A stretch of DNA of 64,000 nucleotides from Aquilaria yunnanensis. Lineage: Eukaryota; Streptophyta; Magnoliopsida; Malvales; Thymelaeaceae. The position numbers were made by a program, and so were the translations under genes. The notes under the pieces were generated by a model that saw only the letters and a program-made list of their open reading frames with translations, was not told where the DNA came from and did no database searches. The stretch is from assembly GCA_039654915.1 (NCBI GenBank), contig CM077594.1, positions 106,096,893 to 106,160,892 of the forward strand, given 5' to 3'. Below, piece after piece: positions 33,013 through 43,235 of this stretch (positions are counted from its first letter, which is position 1; each line of letters begins with the position of its first letter).

Positions 33013-33240
33013 TCACTTGGTCTTTACTACTATTGATATAGATGATAGCAGAATGCCTTCTTCAGCAAAGACTGTGATTAACTTTCCTTCAAAAATGAAT
33101 TTCATTTTTTGGTGTAATGAGGAGGGAATTGCTCCGGCCATATTTTCTATCTTGGACTTTATATCTATGAGACGTCCTTCGGTTTGTTCTGTCATTAGTC
33201 TTGTTTGGAGCCGAGTTGGATATCGGTGTTGAGGTCCAAT
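33013..33240 (-). pseudogene. pol: Relic of Tat/Ogre pol (protease-RT linker)
   Basis: A 60-residue minus frame with GAIPSSLHQKMKFIFEGKL followed by ITVFAEEGILL. In Tat-lineage pol polyproteins a SxLHQKLKF...GKLxxVxGEEDxLVS segment stands between protease and RT. The match is from memory. The frame stops soon after and no RT motif follows, so this is a leftover of an autonomous ancestor. Confidence 0.6.
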
Positions 33241-33271
33241 TTTACCTTTTTAAAGTGAGATATATTTTATT

Positions 33272-33562
33272 AGATCCTATGTGTATGTGATTGATGCAAT
33301 GGATGCATGTAGGAAAAATGAGATTATGTTTTTATCAGACTTTGTATACACGTGATTGATGTAATGGATGTATGCAACGAGATTATGTTTTTATCAGACT
33401 TTATATGCACGTGATTAATGTAATGGATGTATGCAATGAGATTATGTTTTTATCAGATTTTATATGCGTGTGATTGATGTAATGAAATGCATGCAATGAG
33501 ATTATTTTTATCAGACTTTATATGCACGTGATTAATGTAATGGAATGCATGCAATGAGTGAG
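33272..33562. repeat. 59 bp tandem repeats (about 5 copies)
   Basis: Units of about 59 bp with TTTATCAGACTTTATATGCA followed by CGTGATTAATGTAATGGATG. Several copies contain CACGTGAT, a G-box-type core. Situated in the leader region between the 5' LTR and the captured genes. Confidence 0.85.
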
Positions 33563-34285
33563 TTTGCTTATCCAATATCATGGAACTTCAAGACTTTTAG
33601 TTGTTATTAAAAAGACCAAAAAGTTAGCATAGTTTGATGCGTGGTTTTGATGCATGAAGAATATTTGCACAAAACAGAAGTATAACAAAAGAAAGATAAG
33701 TTTATTAATAACTTAAATAGCAATTAACAACTCATGAACTATTATGGAAAAATGAGTTAAAACCATAAATATGAAAATAAAAGTGTAGAGCAACAACACA
33801 GCATAACAAGGATATGCTTATGGCGTTGGTAAATGGGAGGAATACTATGGTTAGTTCTATGGTTAAGTGGGGAGTTCTATATGCATAAGGTGGCTTATCA
33901 AAAAGGCAAGGGATAGTTCCCGAATCCCGTCACTAAATTATAGTGACGGCCCGATTCCTTACCCTCTAGGGTTAATGTAAGGAATGGATTAATTCGAGTC
34001 GTAGCTTTTCGTGGGCCCATGCAGAGACTAACCGTCTCAGAAGGCAATACACTACTTTGCTACTTTGAAACCGGTGAAGGCTTGGAGACCATGGCCTCAC
34101 AAGGACAACAACACCAATTCCGCTTAGAAAGAATCGTGTTCGATTTAAGTAAGCTCGGGTATAGAGCTTCATATTGTAAATCCATAATGCATGTTTTCGC
34201 TAAGTAAATATAGCATATAAAAATCCACATAATAAGCAAAGTAAATTAAAACAAATCAACTTTAGGCTCGACTCACTAACGTCGA

Positions 34286-34304
34286 GTCCCCAGTGGAGTC
34301 GCCA
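34286..34304 (-). other. Primer binding site of inner element
   Basis: TGGCGACTCCACTGGGGAC on the minus strand, flush with the 5' LTR. It has the TGG start expected from a tRNA 3' CCA end; Tat/Ogre elements often use tRNA-Arg with such a site. The exact tRNA was not checked. Confidence 0.75.
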
Positions 34305-36656
34305 AGCTGTGGCAACGTCGGGTTTTCGGGAGTCGCCACCAATCAGTTTTCTTAGGTCGATTGGTCACCTTAAAATTGGTCTGCGAGAGTTCGGGGATCG
34401 GGAGTACGGTTACGTTAAAACAACTTTGTTAAAACGCCCAAAAATTGGCACCTTAGTTGATTTTAATTTTGTTTTGCTTTGCTTTTAAATAATTCTCAGT
34501 TAATTTTCAAAATTAGAAATTTTAACTGGATTAGTCGAAATGTGGATTTTTAAATTAATTAATTTGTATGAAATTTTATACTTCCGAACCATGGACTCTG
34601 CCGAGTCATTTGGACACGGAAGATTTTTGATTCCGAACCATGGACTCTGCCGAGTCATTTGGACACGGAATTTGGTGAACTTTTAAATAATTTAATCCAT
34701 ATTGTAAATATGGATTTTTATCTTTTTTTTTATTTAATTTATTTAATTAAAAGGGTGATATTTTTTTTAAACCGCAGATCCTGACGGATCATCCGGATAT
34801 GTAAGTTGATTTAATTTATAGTTAATTATTTAATTCTTATTTTTATGGAATTAATTATTAGTTTAATTACTAATTCGTAATTCTTTTTGTTATAGAATTT
34901 TTAGATTCATTAATAATCTAAAAATTTTTATTTTCTATATTTTTCTTTCTTTTCTTTCTTTTCCTTCTTATCTTTCTTATCTTATCTTATCTTTCTTATC
35001 TTTATTATCTTTTTCTTATCTTTCTTATCTTTTTCTTATCTTGTTTTAATTTTCTTTTTGTTTTCTTGTTTAATGAAAAATATTTATTATTTTAGTGGAT
35101 TTAAAAGTTATATTTTAAATAAATCAGTAAAATATAAAGTCTTAATTTTCATGTATTTTTTTAAACAGGTTTTATTTTTATTTTTTTATTATTTTTACTG
35201 GATAAAAATAACTATTAAAATTAATTTTAACTTTTTGTTATCTTTAAAGAATTAAAAACATGTATATAAAAATAAAAATAATTGGCTTTTTTAAAAATAA
35301 TTTTTATTAGCCTTAATAATTAATTACAAAATAATCTTCTTTTAATTTTCATTTATTTATTAATTAGTAAAGGGTAAAGGTGAATTAAATAAAAAAATTA
35401 TATAAAGAAAAAAAATTAATAATAATAAAGTGGGGCTTTTTGGCCATCCACTTTAAAAATAATAATAAATGTTAGCAAAGTTAATTAAATTAATTGTTAA
35501 ACAACAATAATAAAAAGTTAGTCAAGTTAATTAAATTAATTAATTAACCACAATAATAAAAAGTTAGCCAAGTTAATTAAATTAATTAATTAACAACAGT
35601 AAAAAGTTAGCCAAGTTAATTAAATTAATTAATTAACAACAATAATAAAAGTTAATTAATTGTTAACAACAATTATAAAAGTTAGTAATAATGCAAAAAT
35701 TAAAAGGTTAGTAACAATAATAGTATTAAAAGTTAGTTGTTAGTAAGTTAATAACAACAATAAAAAAAAGGGGTTAGTAATAAACAAATAATAAACAAAC
35801 AAGTAAAAATTAAAAGGGTTAGTAATTAATTCTGCAAGAATAAAATACAAAGTTAGTGACCAAAGTGAAAGAAATTGAAAAGATGAAGGATTAAATGAGA
35901 GTTGTACCTTTGATTTTAAATTCTGAATTCTGAGAAATGGAAACAGAGGGCGCGCGGGGGGGGGGGGAAGAAGATGGCTTAATCGTCAAAATGAAAAGTT
36001 TTGAGATTTTCTGAGGAAAGGAAGGAGAGCTAGGGACTAAGGCTGTAATTTTTTCTATTTTAAAAACAGAGCTCTAAGCTTTTCTTTCTATTTTTCTCTG
36101 TGTTCAGCACAAAATTTGGGGGGCTATTTATAGAGGAAGTTTAGCTGAACTGTTGATGGATAAATTAATAAAAAATTTCAAACTTATCTCTTAAATTGGT
36201 AAAATGACAGTTTTAGTCCTTTACGTCTCTCAGCCTCTGGATAAGTTCCTGAAGCTTCTGATTTTGACAATTTTGTCGTTTTCTGTCAATTTGAGCCAAA
36301 AACGTCGGCAGGCTCAAAATTTTATGTGACAAACTGCCAAATGCTCCTGGAACTTTCAGAATTTGTCAATTTTGCCTGAAACTTCTTAATTTTGTCATTT
36401 TTACCTCAAACTTTTAAATTTTGTCATTTTTATGGAGTTTTCTTTTTTTTCTTTCAAACATACACATATACACACATATATCAAATATTTACAAAACAAA
36501 ACAAAAAAATATATATATATATATTTTAAACTAATTAAAAAAAAAATTTAGTACTAATAATAACAATAATAATAATAATACATTTTTTTATTTAATTTTT
36601 TTATTTAATTTTTTTTTAAAATTTTTTTAATGGCCGGACGAAATTAGGTGTTAACA
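34305..36656 (-). repeat. 5' LTR of inner element
   Basis: 2352 bp, practically identical to 21106-23457. Differences seen: one extra G in the G-run near 35957-35968 and a changed A/TA run near 36503-36525. The CTCTATAAATAGCC TATA box (plus about 36123-36136) would start the element RNA. Confidence 0.94.
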
Positions 36657-37238
36657 GTAGTCCTCCACACTCCTTTGGCCTTGCACTAGCTTTTGAAGCT
36701 TAAGGCGTTGATCTCTAGTGTAGTAGCTAGGCACAAATCTCCTCCTCATCAAGGCTTTAAGGGCTCTCCATGTGTGTATGGGCTCCTCCTCATTCCTTCT
36801 CCTAGAAGTAACATCCTGATTCCACCATACAAGAGCATAATTAGTGAACTTTATGGTAGCCAATTTAACCTTCTCTTTCTCGGAGTAACGATGGCAATCA
36901 AACACCATCTCAATCTTTTGTTCCCACTCCCAATATGCATCGGGATCACTCCTTCCTTGGAAGGATGGAATGGTAAAGTTGCTGGAATTTAGGTTGTTAT
37001 CCTCTTTTGGCTCCCCCCTCCTTGGAAGCCCATGGTCATGCCAATGTCCTTCTTCCTCCTCGGGCTCTTCTCTCCTTGGACCTCTCCTTGGTTGCAAGAT
37101 GGGATTTGGTCTCCTTGGTAACCTCAAATCAATGTCCTCAATCCTCCCAACAAGTCTATTGAGAGTTTCTTGAAGCTCTCTCATGGTTGGCTCATCATTG
37201 TTCCTCACCTCCATCCTCCTATCCTCTTGGCCCTCCAT
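36657..37238 (-). pseudogene. gag: Outer gag, N-terminal part (split by insertion)
   Basis: Starts at an ATG (37238) and is open for 194 codons to the insertion point. It shows an Arg/Glu/Pro-rich lead, then the plant gag domain: FTIPSFQGRSDPDAYWEWE, HRYSEKEKVKLATIKF, YALVWWNQ, WRALKALMRRRFVPSYY and QKLVQGQRSVEDY. This is the Ty3/gypsy Retrotrans_gag family. The remainder lies at 21105-19697 on the other side of the nested element, so the gene is now broken. Confidence 0.88.
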
Positions 37239-38128
37239 ACTCCTGAAAATAACAAAGATCCTCACAAACACTCACCTCACGTGTTTCACTCAAAGATGAA
37301 CACTCAAACACTCAATTTGTTAGTGAGATATTGCTATTCAAAGAGTTCTCAAAAGTTCTAAGAAGACTATCCTTAAAGCACACAAGAAAACCTGAATTTT
37401 CGAAGAACTATTTTGACTCCAAAAGAGGTGGGCTAAACAAGCTTTAAAAGACTCTAGGAAGCCCTTGCAATTGATGATCACAAGAACCACAAAGAAAGCT
37501 TTTTGGCTTAAAACTATGGGATAGGTTTTTGGGCGCAAAAACTTCCAACAATTTTGAGAAAACTCCTTTTCCTTTGCAAGCTCTTTCTTTTGTTCTTTTC
37601 TTTTTCTTTCTTTGTTCTTTTCTCTTTTCTCCTTTTTTTTTTTTTTTTTTCTTGCTGTTTGATACTAAAACGACTTTCTCCTTCAAGTTCCTTGCTGCCA
37701 AAGACAAAAAGTTAGAATTCTTTTCGGACAAAACAAGAAACTAGTGAAATTGGCACAATTTGAAGCAACTTTGGTTGTACCGAAACTTCCTGAATTTGGA
37801 TCCTTCTTTTTTTGGTGTTTTCTTGACTCTAGGATGCTGGAAACAATGAAAACAAGAGAGATTAATATGGCTGGACACGAAACAGAAAGATAAGAATTGA
37901 ACAAGAAGAAACGAATTGAAACCGAGAAAACTAGACAACACGGATTGACTTCTTTTTGTTGTTTTTGTGATTTTCGGACTTGAACAAGGATGGAATAAAA
38001 AGAATAGACCTGAAACAAGAAGAAAACAGATTAAAACAGAGAATTAAAGCACGAAATTACTGGACAGAATTGAAAGAAAAACGAAGGGAAACAAGAACAC
38101 AAAGATATGTCCTTCAATGGAACTTGTG
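37239..38128 (-). other. Untranslated leader of outer element
   Basis: Between primer site and gag start. It contains a poly-Lys-like T/A tract (37560-37650) and no convincing gene. Confidence 0.6.
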
Positions 38129-38142
38129 GCTCTGATACCAAC
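38129..38142 (-). other. Primer binding site of outer element
   Basis: GTTGGTATCAGAGC on the minus strand, directly next to the LTR: the classic plant site TGGTATCAGAGC complementary to initiator tRNA-Met. Confidence 0.9.
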
Positions 38143-39162
38143 TGATGCGAACCCCGATGGTATAAAGACCATGAAACTTGCCCAAGATGTTTTTCAAGCT
38201 CCACAAGACATCAAAGAGACTGGGTTTGAAGACCCCCACCCCTAATCAACCTGTGATTAGAAACGAGAAGTATAGAACTCCAAGAACACAAGCACACTTG
38301 TGCACCAAGGCAGTCCGCCAAGAACCAAAGAGAAAACCTCTCCAAAGAGCAATATTATTTCTGCAATAATCTGTATCTTTACATCCAGAATATGTGCCTT
38401 TATATAGGCCTAAACTAGGGTTAAAAGCTGGGCAAAATTCGCAGCCTAAATCCCTTAGGAATCCTAGATACAAAGACATAGGAAATCCTAGTCAAATTAG
38501 GACTCTAATTCCTAGTTTGAACAAGTTTAATGAATGCAGCATGTGCCACTTGTCCAAAACGATTTAAAACTATTCCATAGCCTAAATAACTTCCTAAATA
38601 ATGTAAATAATTAGGAAAATAAAATAAGATACGTTACAGCACAAGATTGGGCATAAAAACCCAAAATAGTCTTCTCAGGTGGTTCCTGCTTGTGTCTTCA
38701 ACTTCAAGCTGAAATTCGAACTTGATGCAGCCATGATTTCACAAAATGTAAAACATGAAAGTTGTATATCTCTTTCTCAGCTTCGAAACCACACTTGAAT
38801 CACACAAAATGGACTTCTAAATCGAAAGATATTCCCAGAATACTGCAACTGCTTCTGAACCAGCGATAACTCGTAAATCGCGACTTTGAAGCTAAATTGG
38901 ACCTCCTTATCGTGCAAACTGGGTTTGATGGTCTTCATATTAATTGTAGCTTCAGATGTTATCTTTCCAATGAATCAAGAATTACTCAATTATGATCTGT
39001 TTAGCTCAAGATATGATTTTTCTACCAGAACATCACCAATCTGTCAACATCCGAGCTTGAAGTGCACTAGTGAGCTCCTTAGCCTTTTTCCTTGTCAATG
39101 ATCCACTAGAAACCTTCAGTGGGTCCTTGCCTTCCTTGGTCATGCCTTCTTTGATCATATCA
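38143..39162 (-). repeat. 5' LTR of outer element
   Basis: 1020 bp partner of 17968-18985, with about ten substitutions and small indels. Followed by the AAAGC target copy (39163-39167). Confidence 0.93.
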
Positions 39163-39167
39163 AAAGC

Positions 39168-40620
39168 AAAAGCAATCTGCTACACTTTAGCAATTGTAAC
39201 CCAAGTGTAGGTTTTCGCAAGTAATAAAATCTCAAGAATCCGAGCGTTGAACCACAAAGAAATGAATTAAGAAATATAAATTACAGATTTTTAATAAAGA
39301 AAGTTTTGGTACAAGGTGTGAACAAGTGTGAATTAAATTTCAAATTCAAAGAAATAGCTAAAGTTAGGGGATCCACTTTTAGTATATCGGTTATGGTTAA
39401 TTTTAGTCTATCTTGCCACTCAATTGGGATCCATACATAAAGGTCGTCCCAATTGGTGAATTTAATTAGTATTAGCTTTCATTGATCTTAAAATGCCAAT
39501 ACTTATAAATGGGTTCAAATATCCATCATGTCAACCTTTGTCCACAATAACTCAAGATTCCAATATAGCCGGCTTAGCCATGTTCTACAGAGGGAATCAA
39601 GCAGCTTTTGTGCCAATGATTTGGCTATGATGAATCAAGACTCCCACTTAACAAGAAGAGAAGTTAAATAGATTAAGAAAGAATATACCGTTAACGTTGT
39701 GATCCATTCAAATCAATCATAACTTTTATACCAAAAGCTTCATCTTTTCACCTTAGCAAAAGGAAGATTAGTTAGTCACGATAAAAGTAAATAACATGTA
39801 GAAATATGAAATGAATATGGATTAAAAGATCAAAAGAAAAATAAGAAGAAGAACAAGAAAACACTTGGACAGAGTTTCCGTATTGAAAACTAGAACAAAA
39901 CTAAAGAAGAAAAGCTAAGGATGATACAAGAACATAAAGGAGGCCTAAGAAATGGCATGAATTCGTCCTCCCCCCCTCCCCCAAGGTGCCTTTTTATAGA
40001 GTTTTGGGGTTGATGAAATGGTAAAATAGAAAAAAATTAGGTAAATACAAATCAACAAAGGCGGGCTACAATTTCTTTTAATTTTTTGACCATTGTACAT
40101 ATCAAATCAGCCATTCTTTGAAGCACAAGGTTTTTAGATCTCTTCTTTAGCTTCGAATCGATAGCTTGCTCATTCAAATTGGTCATCCGTAGCTTAAGTT
40201 ATGATTTTTCTACCGAAACTGCTATTCAACACACAAAAAAACAAATGGTCTCATCTATAATCAGATTTCAACAATAAAAATGATCAAACTAGCTCGCGGA
40301 ATGAAGCAGAGTTAAAGATTTATGTGTTAGCTTTCAGATGAATTTGGAATCACTCAGTTCCGACATCTAGAGCTTTAGATATGATTCTTCTCGTGAAGGG
40401 TCGCGCAGGTGATGATTTTACCTACGTAAAAAAAATTATTTAATATTAATGAATAGTGAAAATGTATATGAACAGTAAAATATGTGTATGAATAGTAAGT
40501 TGACAAATAGTGACTGGTAAATAGTAATCGGTGAATATTAACTCAGTGAATAGTAAAAAAGCATGAGTAGTAACCCGATGGAAAAAATGCTCAGAATAGA
40601 GAAATTAATTATACTCAAAG
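39168..40620. mobile_element. Degenerate LTR-like sequence
   Basis: No gene. The stretch contains phrases typical of plant retrotransposon LTRs and shared in part with the outer LTR: GAATCACTCAGTTCCGAC then TAGATATGATTCTTCTC, compared with AATTACTCAATTCTGA then AAGATATGATTTTTCTACC in the outer LTR. It also has TTTTTATAGAGTTTTGGGG and repeated AATAGTGA/GAATAGTA near 40440-40570. Probably an old solo LTR or element end; ends not fixed. Confidence 0.5.
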
Positions 40621-40844
40621 TGTATAATGATGATTTAAATCCTTAATAGCAATACACTTATGAGTATTTATCACAAAACCCTCTTTGAGCTAGCTCTCCA
40701 AGAAGCCTCAAGCCAATCTTACAATGAACTAAAGTTCTAGAAGCTTCCTAATACTTTCCTACGACAAGTCTCATATCCCTTCTTTCGGTCTTGCTTGACC
40801 CACCTCTAATTCTAAATTTCACGTCAAGCAATCATCATTGGGTG

Positions 40845-41405
40845 CCTCGTCCTCCTTTTCTTATGCCATCTTGGATCAATTGTATCATCTCGAAGACCCT
40901 AAAGTTCTTGCCACCATGTGCCACGCTGCCACAGATAGGGCCCATACCTGATCCATCCTCAACACATTAGGGCCGCAGCCAGACCACGAGTCTATTGACA
41001 GGTTTTACTGCCCACATAAAGCTTGCGATGTCAAAGCCTTGTTATCAAAAATTCCTCGAGGACCTCATTCTCACCCCCTTCAGCCTCCAACGTAGAATGC
41101 CTAGAGTGGCTTGCGCACCTCGCTAACAAGGAGGAGCAGATTTGAACAAAGGTAGAGAAGGAGGGGTTGATTTACACGGTGGTGTTGCAATTAGATGAGA
41201 TGCATCAATCTTATGAGAAACTGATGAAGGAAGCAAAGTAGCGGCTAGCAAGAATTTACAATTCAGTAGAGAAGGATTGGGGATGTTTTAGAGGTGTGAA
41301 AGATTGTCAATGAGGAGGTTGTGGGAGTTCTTGAGAAGGCTTTAGGGAAAGGATTGGAGGGTGGATTTGTCTAGAAGGAAGTTGAAGTTTCTACCGGAGG
41401 CATTC
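40845..41405 (+). pseudogene. PIRL (plant intracellular Ras-group LRR) pseudogene, N-terminal part
   Basis: Across frames the plus strand gives ILDQLYHLEDPKVLATMCHA (near 40868), LGPQPDHESID (near 40965), VVLQLDEMHQSYEKLMKEAK (near 41175), RLARIYNSVEKD, then VNEEVVGVLEKALGKGLE and RKLKFLPEAF (near 41385). This is the order of the N-terminal extension and first LRR of PIRL proteins, as I remember them. Stops interrupt it (TGA after DRAHT, TAG after KEAK, and others) and frameshifts are needed. The LRR array is absent. A dead 5' fragment. Confidence 0.72.
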
Positions 41406-41420
41406 ACAAAAAAAAAATTA

Positions 41421-43103
41421 AAATGGGTGTTGAAGTGTTAAATTTACAAGCTTTGGGATACTTTGAGTGAGAAGAAAAAAATGTAAGGATCAAAATTAAC
41501 ATTTTCTACTGAGATTATTTAGCTACAAAGGTTGCAAAAGGATGACGATTGAGACACATATTGAGAATTTTAAGAGAGTAAAATGAAATCATTTAGGATA
41601 ATGTAAAAATATTATGAAGGGCAAATGAATTTTATCCGAATATATAGGCGGTGTTGATGGCCAATCAATTAAAGAATTAATAAATAGTTAGTGATCATCA
41701 TTTGTCTGATAAAACGTAAAAAGAAAGACTAAGACATCCGCTTAACAATGATGATCATGAAGACTAATTGGAGACAGAATTATCGATGGGCTTTCGATTG
41801 TACTTGATAAAATTCAGCTATGAGTTGTTTGTTCTTTTACACAGTTTCTTTTCAGAGGAATATATATAAAACAGTTTTTGAGGGTTTGATAAAATGATAT
41901 TGAACAAAAGAGTAAGAAATAAGAATGATTTCGTCTAAACAAGAAAAGAGAGAACAGGAATGTTCGTGAAAGTGCAAAGAAAGGGGAAAACGAAAGAGAC
42001 GATCTAGGAAAAATGAATAGTTATCGCCCACGATTTGCGTGAGCAAACGTGCAACAAGAAGTTGAAGACAGGCTATTAATGATGATTATCGGGATTAATC
42101 ATGTTATGTCTGGAACAATTATCTTCTGTTCCGCTAGAGGAGGAGACTTTTTGCCTTTACCCGGACATTGATGGTGAAGCCGGGCTCCAATTTCAGGCTT
42201 AATTCATCTTACTACTGTTTTTGAATAGTAAATTCATCTTACTGCTAGCTACTTCCTCTACTTCAAGTGAGTGGCTGACAATATTTTTTTATAATTTTTT
42301 TTGTTCTAAAATGAATGAAACCTTTGTATATTTGTATAGTTTTTCCTCTACTGTTTTGCTCCATCATAAGTCGTCATATACTAATTTAAAACAACTTTAT
42401 GTTACAATTGTGTAATTTAATTAAAAATAATCACAAAAAATGTGCACCTTATGTTTATATATCATTACATATCTTCAATCCGTGAAGAAAAAAAAGAATA
42501 TTAAGTACCTTGAAATCTATTTCATTAAAAAAAACAAACTACCTCGAAATGTAGTGAGTTAGTGCATCAATCTAGGCTACTGTTTTTTTCATAATAATAT
42601 AGGAGAATACCTTCGCCCACAATTAATCACGAATAAGATGCTTGTGAATTGTGATCCTCCATGGTATTTTTCACACCGGTAAAGTAACTTCTCTACTGCA
42701 CATTTATTAATTATTCGATTTTTCCACCTTCCTACAATTGGGATTAATTACCACACCCCCCCTCCCCCCAAATAAAAGAGAATATGGAATTATGCATGAA
42801 TTTGGAAAGAAATTCACACAGTTAATTTACTTGAATAATTCAATAATGGGTCAAGAAAAAGCAAGCAAAATGGAGACATCAAAATCAATGATATCCAGCT
42901 AATTTTATTTTGGAGCACATAACAACGTTTGTTGACCTGACTAAAGTAATAAGTAAACAATGGTTAATTTTCTTTTAGAATATTGAAGAAAAAAAATTAA
43001 GAAATTACATAGCATAAATGAAGCTGTTAAGGGGTAATTTATTTTAAATTAAATTAACTTAAATAACTTATTTTTATTTTTACTGTTTTTTGGCCCAGAA
43101 CTA
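41421..43103. other. AT-rich spacer
   Basis: No gene recognised; frames at 41852-42046 and 42221-42415 are Phe/Ser/Leu-rich and featureless. Confidence 0.5.
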
Positions 43104-43235
43104 ATGAACGATTGCCAATTCAGCGTCTTTGAGGGAACATTTCCGATTCTCGAGGAGGAAAACGGAAATGTCTCAGATGCACCATACTTTCCAGGCATCA
43201 TACCTTATATCAAGGGTAACAAAATCCCGGCGTAA
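43104..43235 (+). CDS. Unidentified 43-residue ORF cut by a transposon
   Basis: ATG-started frame with a protein-like composition (FEGTFPILEEENGN, DAPYFPGIIPYIKGN). The last codons and the stop fall within the target duplication and tip of the element at 43229-45329, so a longer exon may have been interrupted. I do not recognise the family and found no continuation beyond 45338. Confidence 0.25.
   Translation: MNDCQFSVFEGTFPILEEENGNVSDAPYFPGIIPYIKGNKIPA

Larger units (their letters stand above)
21106..36656 (-). mobile_element. Inner LTR retrotransposon (Tat/Ogre-like) carrying LOG and cysteine-rich genes
   Basis: A 15,551 bp element, minus strand, in the gag of the outer element. Order: 5' LTR (36656-34305), primer site, non-coding repeats with a scrap of pol (33240-33013), two cysteine-rich genes (29684-29136, 28911-28363), LOG (27678-27049), a 51 bp array, an 86 bp array, purine tract, 3' LTR (23457-21106). 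The two LTRs differ, as far as I can see, only in homopolymer and TA-run lengths, so insertion was recent. No gag, RT or integrase frame is left, so movement must rely on a helper. Long LTRs, the primer site, the pol scrap and tandem repeats in the 3' part all point to the Tat/Ogre lineage. Confidence 0.9.
17968..39162 (-). mobile_element. Outer LTR retrotransposon, Ty3/gypsy TR-GAG type
   Basis: Non-autonomous element read on the minus strand. It has 1.02 kb LTRs, a 5 bp target duplication, a primer site, a purine tract and a gag gene. No protease, reverse transcriptase, RNase H or integrase is visible. Without the 15.55 kb insert it would be about 5.6 kb. The LTRs show roughly ten differences over 1020 bp (about 99% identical by eye), so it is fairly young. 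It would depend on proteins from a related element. Confidence 0.88.

Noticed and set aside
33972..34207. Short ORFs next to the inner primer site
   Set aside because: Tested as a possible gag start; no gag motif on either strand, and they end quickly.
37444..37744. Lys-rich minus frame and Phe-rich plus frame
   Set aside because: Both are translations of a T/C-rich tract in the outer element leader.
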